From Methylomarinum sp. Ch1-1 (lineage in GTDB: Bacteria; Pseudomonadota; Gammaproteobacteria; Methylococcales; Methylomonadaceae), in assembly GCF_030717995.2 (NCBI RefSeq), contig NZ_CP157743.1:1178001-1242000 (forward strand): DNA of 64,000 nt, read 5' to 3'. Shown here one piece after another: positions 28,291 through 37,861 of the stretch (position 1 is its first letter; every line of letters begins with the position of its first letter). The notes under the pieces are model-generated. The model searched no databases and was not told where the DNA came from. It was given only the letters and a program-made list of their open reading frames with translations. Made by a program: the position numbers and the translations under genes.

Positions 28291-30453
28291 ATGGAAATAA
28301 GTTCAATAATCAATTCCCTTAACGATGCTCAGCGTGTCGCCGTTTCGGCGCCGGGACAGGCTATGCTGGTTTTGGCCGGCGCCGGTAGCGGCAAGACTCG
28401 GGTGCTGGTGCACCGTATCGCCTGGCATATTCAAGTCGACGGCGTGTCGCCGCATAATATCCTGGCGGTGACCTTCACCAACAAGGCGGCGACCGAAATG
28501 CGTGGTCGCATCGAGGAGCTGTTAAATATCTCCGCCCGTTCGATGTGGATAGGCACTTTTCACGGTCTGGCGCATCGCCTACTGAGGCGTCACGCCAAAC
28601 AGGCCGGTTTGACGGAGTCCTTTCAAGTGATCGATGCCGATGACCAGCTGCGCCTGATCAAACGATTGCTTAAAAACCTTAGTCTGGACGAGGCGAAATG
28701 GCCGCCGAAGCAGGCGCAGTGGTTCATCAATGCGCAGAAGGATGAAGGTGTCCGGGCTAAGCATATGTTGGATTCCGGGGATTTTTATCAACGCCAGATG
28801 ATTGCGATTTATCGCGCCTACGAAGAAGTATGCGAGCGCTCCAGCTTGGTCGATTTCGCCGAATTGCTGCTTAGGGCGCATGAATTGCTGCGTGACAACG
28901 AGGATGTGTTGGCCTTCTATCAACAGCGTTTTCGCTTCGTCCATGTCGATGAGTTTCAGGATACCAACACGATTCAGTATGCTTGGTTGCGTTTGTTGAC
29001 CGAGGGTCGCGACAACCTGTTCGTCGTCGGCGATGACGATCAGTCCATCTATGGCTGGCGTGGCGCGAAAATAGAAAATATTTATAATTTTCAGTCCCAT
29101 TACCCCAATCATAAGGTGGTGCGATTGGAGCAGAATTATCGCTCCAGCGGACAGATTCTGAAGGCGGCGAACAGCTTGATCGCCAATAACGACGGTCGGA
29201 TGGGCAAGGAGTTGTGGACGGACGCCGGCGATGGCGAGCCGATCTCGCTATATACCGCCTTCAACGAGCAGGACGAAGCCTATTTCGTCGTGGAAAAAAT
29301 TCGCCAATGGGTTAACGATGGCGGCAGGCGCAGCGATGTCGCGATTCTTTACCGCTCCAACGCCCAGTCGCGCCAATTCGAGGAAAAATTGATGAGCACC
29401 GGCACACCCTACCGGGTTTATGGTGGCTTGCGTTTTTTCGAGCGGATGGAAATCAAAAATGCGCTGGCTTATTTGCGCTTGATGAGCAACCGCCATGACG
29501 ATGCCTCGTTTGAACGGGTGGTCAATACGCCTGCCCGAGGCCTCGGCGCGAAAACGCTGGACGATATCCGAGCGTTGGCGAGGGGGCAGGGGATTTCGTT
29601 GTGGCAGGCGGCCGCCGAGTCGATTGCGCAGGGCAAGCTATCCGCGCGAGCGGCCAACGCCATGAAGGGCTTCATGGCGCTGATCAAGCAGCTGGCCGAT
29701 GAGGTCGAAGACAAGGAGTTGTTTGAAAAGGTCAAGGCGGTCGTCGAACACAGTGGCCTGATCGGATTATATAAAAAGGAGAAGGGTGATAAGGGCGAAG
29801 CCCGGGTGGAAAACCTGGAAGAACTGGTTAATGCGGCGAGGTTGTTCGATTATGACGACGATAACGGAGAAAATCTCGGTGAGCTGGACATGTTTCTAGC
29901 CCATGCCGCATTGGAGGCCGGCGACATGCAGGGCGACGATTACGAGGACTGTGTGCAGCTGATGACCCTGCACTCGGCGAAAGGATTGGAGTTCAAACAG
30001 GTGTTCCTGGTCGGTTTGGAGGATGGGCTGTTTCCGTCGCTGCAATCGACCGAGGACCCCGCTCGCCTGGAGGAAGAAAGGCGCCTCTGTTATGTCGGCA
30101 TTACCCGGGCCATGGAGCAATTGTATCTGACCCATGCCGAATCCAGGCGTCTGTACGGCAAGGAAAGTTATCCACGCCCCTCCCGTTTCATTCGTGAAAT
30201 TCCGCCCGAATTTATCCAGGAAATTCGCCTGCGCGCCAATGTGAGTCGTCCGGTGACGGCGACGGTGCAGCCCCGTTCATCGATGCTGGGCGGCAGCTAT
30301 AAACTCGGCCAACGCGTCAGCCACGCTAAATTCGGCGAGGGCGTGGTATTGCAGATGGAAGGAGAGGGCGCCCAGGAGCGGGTGCAGATCAATTTCCACG
30401 AGGTCGGCTTGAAATGGCTGATGGTGTCTTACGCCAAGCTGGAAGCCTTATGA
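28291..30453 (+). CDS. uvrD: DNA helicase II
   Basis: 720 residues, identical in length to E. coli UvrD, a 3'-5' superfamily 1 helicase in mismatch and nucleotide excision repair. Walker A GAGSGKT is at residues 30-36. Motif Ia AVTFTNKAA, Walker B VDEFQDTN, motif III GDDDQSIYGWRG, motif IV EQNYRS and motifs V-VI TLHSAKGLEF ... VGITRAM are all present. The C-terminal segment GQRVSHAKFGEGVVLQME is the UvrD/PcrA Tudor-like tail that binds RNA polymerase. It is transcribed alone on the plus strand and converges with tkt. Confidence 0.97.
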   Translation: MEISSIINSLNDAQRVAVSAPGQAMLVLAGAGSGKTRVLVHRIAWHIQVDGVSPHNILAVTFTNKAATEMRGRIEELLNISARSMWIGTFHGLAHRLLRRHAKQAGLTESFQVIDADDQLRLIKRLLKNLSLDEAKWPPKQAQWFINAQKDEGVRAKHMLDSGDFYQRQMIAIYRAYEEVCERSSLVDFAELLLRAHELLRDNEDVLAFYQQRFRFVHVDEFQDTNTIQYAWLRLLTEGRDNLFVVGDDDQSIYGWRGAKIENIYNFQSHYPNHKVVRLEQNYRSSGQILKAANSLIANNDGRMGKELWTDAGDGEPISLYTAFNEQDEAYFVVEKIRQWVNDGGRRSDVAILYRSNAQSRQFEEKLMSTGTPYRVYGGLRFFERMEIKNALAYLRLMSNRHDDASFERVVNTPARGLGAKTLDDIRALARGQGISLWQAAAESIAQGKLSARAANAMKGFMALIKQLADEVEDKELFEKVKAVVEHSGLIGLYKKEKGDKGEARVENLEELVNAARLFDYDDDNGENLGELDMFLAHAALEAGDMQGDDYEDCVQLMTLHSAKGLEFKQVFLVGLEDGLFPSLQSTEDPARLEEERRLCYVGITRAMEQLYLTHAESRRLYGKESYPRPSRFIREIPPEFIQEIRLRANVSRPVTATVQPRSSMLGGSYKLGQRVSHAKFGEGVVLQMEGEGAQERVQINFHEVGLKWLMVSYAKLEAL

Positions 30454-30524
30454 GATCGGCGCGGCTCGGCAGCACCGGTATGGGATAGCGGGACTGCCGA
30501 GCGTAAGTCCCGCCATTCTGGTCC

Positions 30525-32522
30525 TTATTTAACCAGCGACTTAACCGCCTCGACGACATGTTTGGCGGTGAGGCCGAATTCTTCGAATAATTGTTGCGCC
30601 GGGGCCGATTCACCGAAACGATCGATGCCGACGACCTTGCCGTGCAGGCCGACATACTGTCGCCAGAAAGGGGTGACGCCGGCTTCCACCGCGACGCGTG
30701 CGCTGAGTTCCGCCGGTAAAACGTGTTCCTGATAAGCAGGGTCCTGGGCGTCGAATACCGAGGTGCTAGGCATCGAGACGACGCGCACCGGAATGCGGCG
30801 GCGTCCCAGCATGCTGGCCGCTTCCATCGCGATTTCGACTTCTGAGCCGGTGGCGATGATGATCGCCTTCGGCGCCTTGTTGGGCTCTTTCAAGATATAG
30901 GCGCCGCGCTTGATATCGGCAAGTTGTTGCTGGTTCCGTTTTTGATGGGCCAGGGCCTGGCGCGAGAAAATCAGGCAGCTCGGGCCCTCCTGTCGTTCGA
31001 TCGCGGCCTGCCAGGCGACGGCCGATTCGACCGCGTCACAAGGACGCCAGACCGCCATATTCGGAATCATGCGCAAGGTAGCGGTTTGCTCGATGGGTTG
31101 GTGGGTTGGGCCGTCCTCGCCCAAGCCGATGGAGTCGTGAGTGAAGACGTTGATGGTGCGAATTTTCATCAACGCCGACATGCGAATGGCGTTGCGGGCG
31201 TATTCCGAGAACATCAGGAAGGTGGCGCCGTACGGAATGAAGCCGCCATGCACGGCTATGCCGTTCATGATCGCGGTCATGCCGAATTCGCGGACACCAT
31301 AATAAATGTAATTGCCGGCATGATCATCTTTGTTGACATCCTTGCTGCCTTCCCACAGCGTCAGGTTTGAACCGGCTAGGTCGGCCGAGCCTCCGATAAT
31401 TTCAGGCAACAAGGGGCCGAAGGCGTTCAAGCTGTTTTGCGAGGCCTTGCGGCTGGCGATATTTTCCGCCTTGGAATTGACCTCTGCAATGAATGCGGCC
31501 GATTTTTCCGACCATTCCGCCGGCAGTTCGCCCCGCAGGCGTCGTTCGAATTCCTCGGCCAATTTAGGGTAAGCGTTGCGATAGGTGTCGTAACGCTGCT
31601 GCCAGTCCTGTTCCATATGCGCGCCTTTTGCTTGGGCGTCCCAGCCCTGGCGGATGTCGTCCGGAATTTCAAAGGCCGGATGCGGCCAGTTCAGCAGTTT
31701 TTTCGTCAAGGCGATTTCTTCTTCGCCCAAGGGCGCGCCGTGACAGGATTCCTGTCCTTGTTTATTGGGCGAGCCATAGCCGATCGTGGTCTTGCAGATG
31801 ATCAATGAGGGTTTATTCGTGACCGATCTGGCCTCTTCGATCGCGGCCCGGATTGCCTCGGGGTTATGACCATCGACTCGGGCGATGACGTGCCAGTTAT
31901 AGGCGTCAAATCGTTTCACCGTGTTGTCGGTGAACCAGCCTCTGACTTCGCCATCGATCGAAATGCCGTTGGCGTCGTAGAATGCAATCAGTTTGCCGAG
32001 GCCCATCGTGCCGGCCAATGAACAGGTCTCATGAGACACGCCTTCCATCAGGCAGCCGTCGCCGAGAAAGGCATAGGTGTAATGATCGACGATGGTATGG
32101 TCATGGCGGTTGAACTGGGCCGCTAACGTCCTTTCCGCCAGCGCCATGCCCACCGCATTGCTGATGCCCTGGCCCAACGGCCCGGTCGTCGTTTCGACGC
32201 CGGGCGTGTAGCCTAATTCAGGGTGGCCCGGGGTCTTGGAATGCAATTGTCTGAAGTTTTTCAGGTCATCGATGCTGACGTCATATCCGCTCAGATGGAG
32301 CAGCGAGTAGAGCAGCATCGAGCCGTGGCCGTTTGATAGGACGAAGCGGTCTCGATCCGGCCAGGAAGGATTGGTCGGGTTATGTCTTAAAAAATCGTTC
32401 CACAATACTTCGGCGATATCCGCCATGCCCATAGGGGCTCCGGGGTGTCCTGAATTGGCCTTTTGCACGGCATCCATCGATAAGGCGCGAATCGCATTAG
32501 CAAAATCACGGCGGCTAGGCAT
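30525..32522 (-). CDS. tkt: Transketolase
   Basis: 665 residues from the ATG at 32522 ([10 protein letters not shown]), preceded by TTTGGAG. It moves two-carbon ketol units between sugar phosphates with thiamine diphosphate, in the pentose phosphate and, in methanotrophs, the ribulose monophosphate cycles. Motifs: [18 protein letters not shown] at about residues 23-40, the ThDP motif [12 protein letters not shown] near 155 continuing to DANGISIDG, and [11 protein letters not shown] near 470. It runs with gap and pyk on the same strand, but a family A element and the pyk terminator separate it from them. Confidence 0.97.
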   Translation of the reverse strand: MPSRRDFANAIRALSMDAVQKANSGHPGAPMGMADIAEVLWNDFLRHNPTNPSWPDRDRFVLSNGHGSMLLYSLLHLSGYDVSIDDLKNFRQLHSKTPGHPELGYTPGVETTTGPLGQGISNAVGMALAERTLAAQFNRHDHTIVDHYTYAFLGDGCLMEGVSHETCSLAGTMGLGKLIAFYDANGISIDGEVRGWFTDNTVKRFDAYNWHVIARVDGHNPEAIRAAIEEARSVTNKPSLIICKTTIGYGSPNKQGQESCHGAPLGEEEIALTKKLLNWPHPAFEIPDDIRQGWDAQAKGAHMEQDWQQRYDTYRNAYPKLAEEFERRLRGELPAEWSEKSAAFIAEVNSKAENIASRKASQNSLNAFGPLLPEIIGGSADLAGSNLTLWEGSKDVNKDDHAGNYIYYGVREFGMTAIMNGIAVHGGFIPYGATFLMFSEYARNAIRMSALMKIRTINVFTHDSIGLGEDGPTHQPIEQTATLRMIPNMAVWRPCDAVESAVAWQAAIERQEGPSCLIFSRQALAHQKRNQQQLADIKRGAYILKEPNKAPKAIIIATGSEVEIAMEAASMLGRRRIPVRVVSMPSTSVFDAQDPAYQEHVLPAELSARVAVEAGVTPFWRQYVGLHGKVVGIDRFGESAPAQQLFEEFGLTAKHVVEAVKSLVK

Positions 32523-32603
32523 AGTAATCTCCAAAGACTGGTTTCAATAATGTTTTTATTATAACCAAATATGGCATGAAACTAGGAATAGGTTGTTTAC
32601 CTG

Positions 32604-32769
32604 CAGCAATTCCCACTTTGGCGTTCAAAAAGGGCATGGGGTGTGTTTGGCGAGGATGTCGGCAGCAAGGATGCTGCCGTCAAGCCCCCAGGGATGGGTT
32701 TACGGCGCTCCTCGACAGACACACCCCATGCCCTAAACCCCGCAAAAATACTCAAACTGGGAATTGCTG
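32604..32769. mobile_element. Family A mini-element, copy A2 (complete)
   Basis: The best reference copy: 166 bp from CAGCAATTCCCACTTTGG to CTCAAACTGGGAATTGCTG, with terminal inverted repeats, inner inverted blocks GGGCATGGGGTGTGT / ACACACCCCATGCCC and a central GGCAGCA-AGGA-TGCTGCC dyad. A perfect 9-bp duplication GTTTACCTG flanks it (32595-32603 and 32770-32778). It has no coding frame. It sits between tkt and the terminator of pyk. Confidence 0.9.
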
Positions 32770-32801
32770 GTTTACCTGAATGAAACAGTAAAGAAGAGGG
32801 T

Positions 32802-32841
32802 AAAAAAAACGCCGTATTCGATATTTATCGAATACGGCGTT
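32802..32841 (-). terminator. Intrinsic terminator of the gap-pyk transcript
   Basis: A 15-bp perfect stem (ACGCCGTATTCGATA at 32809-32823 pairing with TATCGAATACGGCGT at 32826-32840) is followed on the minus strand by a run of eight T. It lies 49 bp beyond the pyk stop codon. Confidence 0.93.
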
Positions 32842-32889
32842 GATCATTCAAGCTCTGACCCGGCGCGTACGCCGATGGGCGATTGATTG

Positions 32890-34329
32890 CTAAGGCGTTA
32901 GGCCTTCGCCTACGATGACAACCTTCAGGGCGTTGGTGCCGCCGGCTTGGCCGGTCAGGTCGCCCTTGGTGATGATGAACTGATCGCCTTGTTTGGCCTG
33001 GCCACGCTCTTTCAGCTTATTGATGATGTCGCGGTTGACCTCGGCATGATCGGCGGCCTGAAATTCGAACGGCACCGGGAAAACGCCGCGATAAAGCGTG
33101 ACCTTACCCAAGGTCTCTTCGTGATTGCTGAAGGCGAAAATCGGTATGCCCGATCTGACCCGTGACATCCACAACGGCGTGGAGCCGGACTCCGTCAACG
33201 CGGCGATGCCGGCGATCTTGGTGTGGTTGGCCAAATACATGGTCGACATCGCAATCGCCTCATCGACGCGTTCAAAGTTTTCCGAGACGCGATGTGTAGA
33301 GGTTCTGACGCTGGGCTGTTTTTCCGTTTCCTGGCAGATGCGCACCATCGCCTCGACCGCTTTGACCGGGTAGCGGCCGGAAGCCGTTTCGGCCGACAGC
33401 ATGATCGCATCGGTTCCGTCAACGATGGCGTTGGCGACGTCGAAGACCTCGGCGCGGGTCGGAATCGGATTTTCAATCATCGATTCCATCATCTGCGTCG
33501 CGGTAATGACCGCTCTTTTCAGCTCTCTCGAGCGTTTGATCAGATGTTTTTGCGCTTCAGGGAGTCGGGCGTCGCCGATTTCCACACCCAGGTCGCCACG
33601 AGCGACCATGATAACGTCGGAAGCCAGGATGATTTCATCGATCACTTCCATCGCTTCGGCGCGCTCCACCTTGGCTACGATGCCGGCGGTGCTGCCTACG
33701 GCTTCGAGCAAGCGGCGCGCCTCATGCAAATCTTCGGCGCAACGCGGGAAGGATACCGCTACGAAATCGGCCTTGATTTTGCCGATCGTTTTAATATCCT
33801 CCTTGTCCTTTTCGGTCAGCGCGGCGGCGGAAAGCCCTCCGCCTAGCAAGTTAATGCCCTTGTTGTTGGATAAATCGCCGCCGACCACGACGGTGCAATT
33901 GACGCGTTTGCCATCGGTATCGACCACGTCTAAAACGACGCGGCCGTCATCCAGCAATAGTCGGCTGCCGGGTTTTACTTCTTGCGCCAACGGTTCGTAA
34001 GTGATGCCGACTTGAGTGTTGTCGCCATCGTTCTCACCTAGATTGATATCCAATGCAAAGGCCTGGCCTTCCTCCAGCCTAACTTTAGTGTCTTTGAAGC
34101 GGGCGATACGGATTTTAGGTCCTTGCAGGTCGCAGAGGATACCGACCCGACGGCCGGTTGTCCTGCTCAATTCACGAACCCTGTTAGCTCGGTCAATGTG
34201 ATCCTGGGCTGAACCATGAGAAAAGTTCATGCGCACCACGTCCAGACCGGCGTCAAATAAACCTTCCAGTACGCCAGGTTTATCGGTAGCCGGGCCCAGT
34301 GTAGCCAGGATTTTGGTTCTTCGTAACAT
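32890..34329 (-). CDS. pyk: Pyruvate kinase
   Basis: 479 residues. It converts phosphoenolpyruvate and ADP to pyruvate and ATP. The N-terminal RRTKILATLGPATDKPGVLE and MNFSHGS mark the barrel, KVERAEAMEVIDEIILASD carries the catalytic Lys, MVARGDLGVEIG the metal site, and ETASGRYPVKAVEAM follows; the C-terminal domain ends near 479. Its start is 23 bp after the gap stop, and no clear Shine-Dalgarno sequence precedes the ATG, so translation may depend on gap. A strong terminator follows. Confidence 0.97.
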   Translation of the reverse strand: MLRRTKILATLGPATDKPGVLEGLFDAGLDVVRMNFSHGSAQDHIDRANRVRELSRTTGRRVGILCDLQGPKIRIARFKDTKVRLEEGQAFALDINLGENDGDNTQVGITYEPLAQEVKPGSRLLLDDGRVVLDVVDTDGKRVNCTVVVGGDLSNNKGINLLGGGLSAAALTEKDKEDIKTIGKIKADFVAVSFPRCAEDLHEARRLLEAVGSTAGIVAKVERAEAMEVIDEIILASDVIMVARGDLGVEIGDARLPEAQKHLIKRSRELKRAVITATQMMESMIENPIPTRAEVFDVANAIVDGTDAIMLSAETASGRYPVKAVEAMVRICQETEKQPSVRTSTHRVSENFERVDEAIAMSTMYLANHTKIAGIAALTESGSTPLWMSRVRSGIPIFAFSNHEETLGKVTLYRGVFPVPFEFQAADHAEVNRDIINKLKERGQAKQGDQFIITKGDLTGQAGGTNALKVVIVGEGLTP

Positions 34330-34352
34330 AGATTATTTGAATTATTTAAGGG

Positions 34353-35366
34353 TTATTTAGCGTTAACTAAGGCAACAGTGGTGTCCAGCATGCGGTTTGA
34401 GAAACCCCATTCGTTGTCGTACCAGGACAGCACTTTGATGAAGTTACCGTTGATGACTTTCGTTAACGATTTGTCATAAGTTGAAGAGGCCGGGTTGTGG
34501 TTGAAGTCGATTGAAACCAGTGGTTTCGCATTGATGTCCAGGATACCTTTCAACGGACCTTCGGATGCCGCAGTCAGAATTTCGTCGATTTCTTCTTTGC
34601 TGGTGGCGCGACTGGCGGTGAAGGTCAAGTCGACGACAGAGACGTTGATGGTTGGTACGCGAATCGCGAAACCATCCAGTTTGCCGGCCATCTCTGGCAA
34701 TACCAGGCCCACGGCTGCCGCTGCGCCGGTTTTGGTTGGAATCATCGATTGTGTCGCCGAACGGGCGCGACGCAGGTCGGAGTGATAAACGTCGGTTAGA
34801 ACTTGGTCGTTGGTGTATGAGTGAATGGTCGTCATCAGGCCTTGTTCAATACCGATGGTATCGATCAGCGGTTTGACCAGCGGGGCCAGACAGTTGGTTG
34901 TGCAAGACGCATTGGAAATAACGGTGTCGGATGCTTTTAGGGTCTCATGGTTGACGCCGTAGACGATGGTGGCGTCGACATCGCTGCCGCCAGGCGCCGA
35001 GATGATCACTTTTTTCGCGCCGGCATCGAGGTGGGCTGAAGCCTTGGCTTTGTTGGCGAAAAAGCCGGTGCATTCATGCACGACATCGACGTCCAGTTCG
35101 GCCCAAGGTAGTTTGGAGGGGTCTCTTTCCGCCAAAACTTTGATTTTGTCGCCGTTGATTACCAGGTATTCACCTTCAACGCTGACTTCTCCAGGGAATT
35201 TGCCGTGAGCGGAGTCGTATTGAGTCAAGTGAGCATTGGTCTCCGCATCGCCCAGATCGTTGATTGCAACAATCTGAATCTCATCGGTGCGACCTGATTC
35301 GTACAATGCGCGAACGACGTTACGTCCAATACGGCCATAGCCATTGATTGCAACTTTAATTGCCAT
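34353..35366 (-). CDS. gap: Glyceraldehyde-3-phosphate dehydrogenase, type I
   Basis: 337 residues. It oxidises glyceraldehyde 3-phosphate to 1,3-bisphosphoglycerate. The Rossmann motif [17 protein letters not shown] is at residues 7-23. The catalytic Cys155 lies in [12 protein letters not shown], and the catalytic His in [26 protein letters not shown] near the C-terminus is standard. CTCCGGAG just upstream gives a good ribosome binding site for the ATG at 35366. It heads a gap-pyk pair; pgk and fba are not next to it. Confidence 0.97.
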   Translation of the reverse strand: MAIKVAINGYGRIGRNVVRALYESGRTDEIQIVAINDLGDAETNAHLTQYDSAHGKFPGEVSVEGEYLVINGDKIKVLAERDPSKLPWAELDVDVVHECTGFFANKAKASAHLDAGAKKVIISAPGGSDVDATIVYGVNHETLKASDTVISNASCTTNCLAPLVKPLIDTIGIEQGLMTTIHSYTNDQVLTDVYHSDLRRARSATQSMIPTKTGAAAAVGLVLPEMAGKLDGFAIRVPTINVSVVDLTFTASRATSKEEIDEILTAASEGPLKGILDINAKPLVSIDFNHNPASSTYDKSLTKVINGNFIKVLSWYDNEWGFSNRMLDTTVALVNAK

Positions 35367-35434
35367 AGAATGTTCTCCGGAGTGAAAGTGAAAAGCATTA
35401 GGAATGTGCCGGAAGGCACTTGAAAAATCGCTTT

Positions 35435-35464
35435 ACTATAGCAAATTAATAGGGTATTCGTCTA
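35435..35464 (-). promoter_or_regulatory. Probable sigma-70 promoter of gap
   Basis: On the minus strand TAGACG (35459-35464) and TATAGT (35435-35440) are spaced by 18 bp, 69 bp upstream of the gap start codon. A small hairpin in the leader (GTGCC-TTCC-GGCAC, about 35405-35420) follows. A family A element ends 17 bp upstream of the -35 box, so it may influence expression. Confidence 0.55.
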
Positions 35465-35480
35465 TAACTAAGCAAAGGTT

Positions 35481-35719
35481 CAGCAATTCCCACTTTGGCG
35501 TTCAAAAAGGGCATGGGGTGTGTTTGGCGAGGATGTCGGCAGCAAGGATGCTGCCGTCAAGCCCCCAGGGATGGGTTTACCCAGCACCTAAATTCCATGG
35601 CTACTGGACTATATTTTACATTCCAGGATAATTTAGGGGCTGGGTGAACGGCGCTCCTCGACAGACACACCCCATGCCCCTAAACCCTGCAAAAATACTC
35701 AAACTGATGGGAATTGCTG
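35481..35719. mobile_element. Family A element with nested B module, copy A3
   Basis: Ends CAGCAATTCCCACTTTGG and GATGGGAATTGCTG. Flanks are GCAAAGGTT (35472-35480) and GCAAAGGCT (35720-35728), 8 of 9 identical. The A sequence is interrupted after GGATGGGTTTAC by 69 bp (35581-35649) with inverted ends CCAGCACCTAAATT / AATTTAGGGGCTGGG, after which A resumes at GGCGCTCC. It occupies the gap promoter side of the region between gap and the TRAP gene. Confidence 0.88.
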
Positions 35720-35818
35720 GCAAAGGCTAGGCCGGTTAACAGTTGCCAATAAAAGCTGAACTGCCTTAGCATGAAGAAAAAAATAACAAATAACTATGAT
35801 TTTCCAGTGAGAGGAACT

Positions 35819-36901
35819 ATGAAAAGGCGTGAATTTATTTGTAAGGCAGGCTCAGGTTCGTTGATGGCGGGAGCGGCGCTGGCTACGCCCGGCATCGCGA
35901 GGGCGGCAAGCGAATTTAAATGGAAGATGGTCACGGCTTGGCCGAAAAATTTTCCTGGCTTAGGCACTAATGCCAATTTATTGGCTGAAATGATTACCGA
36001 GATGAGCGGCGGCCGTATCAACGTCAAAGTCTACGGCGCTAGAGAATTAGTACCGGCTTTTGAGGTATTTGATGCAGTGGCGAAGGGCACGGCCGAGATG
36101 GGCCATGCCGGCGCCTATTATTGGAAAGGCAAATCGGAGGCGACGCAGTTTTTTTCCGCGGTGCCGTTCGGTTTGACGGCACAGGAAATGAATGCCTGGT
36201 TGTATTACGGCGGCGGCCTGGAATTATGGCGGGAGCTCTATAAGCCTTTCGGCATTATCCCCGCGCCCACCGGCAATTCCGGCGTGCAAATGGCGGGGTG
36301 GTTTAACCGTGAAATTAACAACGTCGATGACCTGAAAGGCTTGAAAATGCGCATACCAGGCTTAGGTGGCGAGGTGCTGCGCAGAGCCGGAGGCACCACC
36401 GTCAATATGCCGGGCGGTGAATTGTTTACTTCGCTGCAATCCGGTGCGCTGGACGCCACCGAGTGGGTCGGACCCTATAACGATCTGGCCTTCGGCCTGC
36501 ATAAGGTGGCCAAGTATTACTATTATCCGGGCTGGCATGAGCCGGGTTCAACGATGGAGGCCTTGATTAACGAAAAGGCTTTTAACGCGTTGCCCAAGGA
36601 TTTGCAGCAAATCGTTCTGGTCGCTTGCAAGGCGGCGAATATGGATATGATTTCGGAATATACCGCGCGTAACAATCAGGCCTTGGATACCTTGATCAAT
36701 AAGCACAAGGTCAAAGTCATGCCGTTACCTGACGAGGTGTTGAAAACCTTGCGTCAATTGTCCGACCAAGTCGTGCAGGAACTATCGGAGAAGGATGCGC
36801 AGGCGAAAAAGATTTATGATTCGGTGATGCGATTTCGTCAGCAGGTCTCGCAGTGGGGGAGGGTTTCGGAACAGGCGTTTTTAAAGGCTCGGATGTTATG
36901 A
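35819..36901 (+). CDS. TRAP transporter substrate-binding protein (DctP/TakP type), orphan
   Basis: 360 residues from the ATG at 35819, which follows GAGAGG; the frame is open for 16 codons upstream. The N-terminus MKRREFICKAGSGS ... GIARA has a twin-arginine signal, so Tat export of a folded protein is inferred. The mature part fits the DctP family: FKWKMVTAWPKNFPGLGTNA, VFDAVAKGTAEMGHAGAYYW, the solute-contact Arg region LKGLKMRIPGLGGEV (about residues 163-177), and WVGPYNDLAFGLHKVAKYYY. The last motifs match TakP-like proteins that bind 2-oxo acids. No dctQ or dctM membrane genes lie nearby, so it either serves a transporter encoded elsewhere or works otherwise. Confidence 0.9.
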   Translation: MKRREFICKAGSGSLMAGAALATPGIARAASEFKWKMVTAWPKNFPGLGTNANLLAEMITEMSGGRINVKVYGARELVPAFEVFDAVAKGTAEMGHAGAYYWKGKSEATQFFSAVPFGLTAQEMNAWLYYGGGLELWRELYKPFGIIPAPTGNSGVQMAGWFNREINNVDDLKGLKMRIPGLGGEVLRRAGGTTVNMPGGELFTSLQSGALDATEWVGPYNDLAFGLHKVAKYYYYPGWHEPGSTMEALINEKAFNALPKDLQQIVLVACKAANMDMISEYTARNNQALDTLINKHKVKVMPLPDEVLKTLRQLSDQVVQELSEKDAQAKKIYDSVMRFRQQVSQWGRVSEQAFLKARML

Positions 36902-36963
36902 TGAAGTGAGTCGAAAGGGGCTGCTAAGGTATTAACAGCCTCCGCGAGGCTTGGCGTCTTGCT

Positions 36964-37326
36964 TTAGAATTGAACTGATTGTTCGGCCAGTCTGATGCAT
37001 TCAAACATCAAGTTGTCGACACTCTGTTCGGTATGGTCGGCGGCGAATTGCAGGCCATATTCATAGGGCTCGTTAATGTATTTGACGAGGCCGTGAATTG
37101 AAATCGGAATACCGGACTGCGGCATGATGATGGCAATCTTGATGTTGCAGTGGTCAATTTCGGTATGTAACGGACTTCTCAGTCTTATCTTGATGCCGCT
37201 ATAACTCAAATTGACGATATCGCCTTCCACGACGATTTCTTCCTCGGGAGCTGGCGGTTCGATGATGACGTCGGCGAACAGGTCCTTCGGCAGAAATCGA
37301 GGGTGAACGCGTTTTTCTTGGTCCAT
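36964..37326 (-). CDS. PilZ-domain protein, probable c-di-GMP receptor
   Basis: 120 residues made up of a single PilZ domain. The c-di-GMP binding signature is intact: Arg6 and Arg10 in KRVHPRF (RxxxR) and Asn39-x-Ser41-x-x-Gly44 in NLSYSGIKIR. Free-standing PilZ proteins relay c-di-GMP levels to pili, flagella or polysaccharide synthesis; the partner here is unknown. It is transcribed away from the repeat-rich region at 37380-39260. Confidence 0.9.
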   Translation of the reverse strand: MDQEKRVHPRFLPKDLFADVIIEPPAPEEEIVVEGDIVNLSYSGIKIRLRSPLHTEIDHCNIKIAIIMPQSGIPISIHGLVKYINEPYEYGLQFAADHTEQSVDNLMFECIRLAEQSVQF

Positions 37327-37450
37327 TTTTGTCCCCTTGATCTGACTAGCGTGTTGAGTATAGGCGTTAATTCCTAATCGGGTAAAGTTTATTTGTAACT
37401 ATTCAGTGTCTTTCAAGATTTAGGCAGTAGGTCATTGATTTCTCAGGACG

Positions 37451-37526
37451 CGTTCATCCAGCACCTAAATAAACGACGATTATTAATCATAGCCAAGAGT
37501 CTATGGTATTTAGGCGCTGGGTGAAT
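37451..37526. repeat. Stand-alone B-type inverted-repeat module
   Basis: GTTCATCCAGCACCTAAATA and its inverted partner TATTTAGGCGCTGGGTGAAT bound a spacer that differs from the B modules nested in family A. An inner block CTATGGTATTTAGG matches the relic at 42665-42690. It lies 30 bp from the left target duplication of copy A4. Confidence 0.6.
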
Positions 37527-37861
37527 ACATCTCTGGCAGCTAATGTATCCCTGGGCAGCAATTCCCAGTTTGAGCATTTTTGCTGTGTTTAGGGCATGGG
37601 GTGTGTCTGTCGAGGAGCGCCGTTCACCCAGCACCTAAATTATCCTGGAATGTAAAATATAGTCCAGTAACTATGGAATTTAGGTGCTGGGTAAACCCAT
37701 CCCTGGGGGCTTGACGGCAGCATCCTTGCTGCCGACATCCTCGCCAAACACACCCCATGCCCTTTTTGAATGCCAAAGTGATGATATGGACTCCTCTCCA
37801 CCCTCTAACGGTGTCACAATACACCTACTAACAACTTAAACAGAACAAAGAGGAGTTCGAG

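Noticed and set aside
30466-30515. Hairpins between uvrD and tkt as terminators
   Set aside because: Two overlapping stems (CTCGGCAG/CTGCCGAG and GCGGGACT/AGTCCCGC) exist in the convergent gap, but neither has a T-run on either strand, so I do not call them terminators.
33223-34000. Two plus-strand open frames of about 200 codons
   Set aside because: Both lie opposite pyk and contain no recognisable motif or ribosome binding site.
35404-35631. Short open frames that recur in each family A copy
   Set aside because: The same peptide fragments recur because the DNA repeats; reading frames are broken differently in each copy and lack ribosome binding sites.
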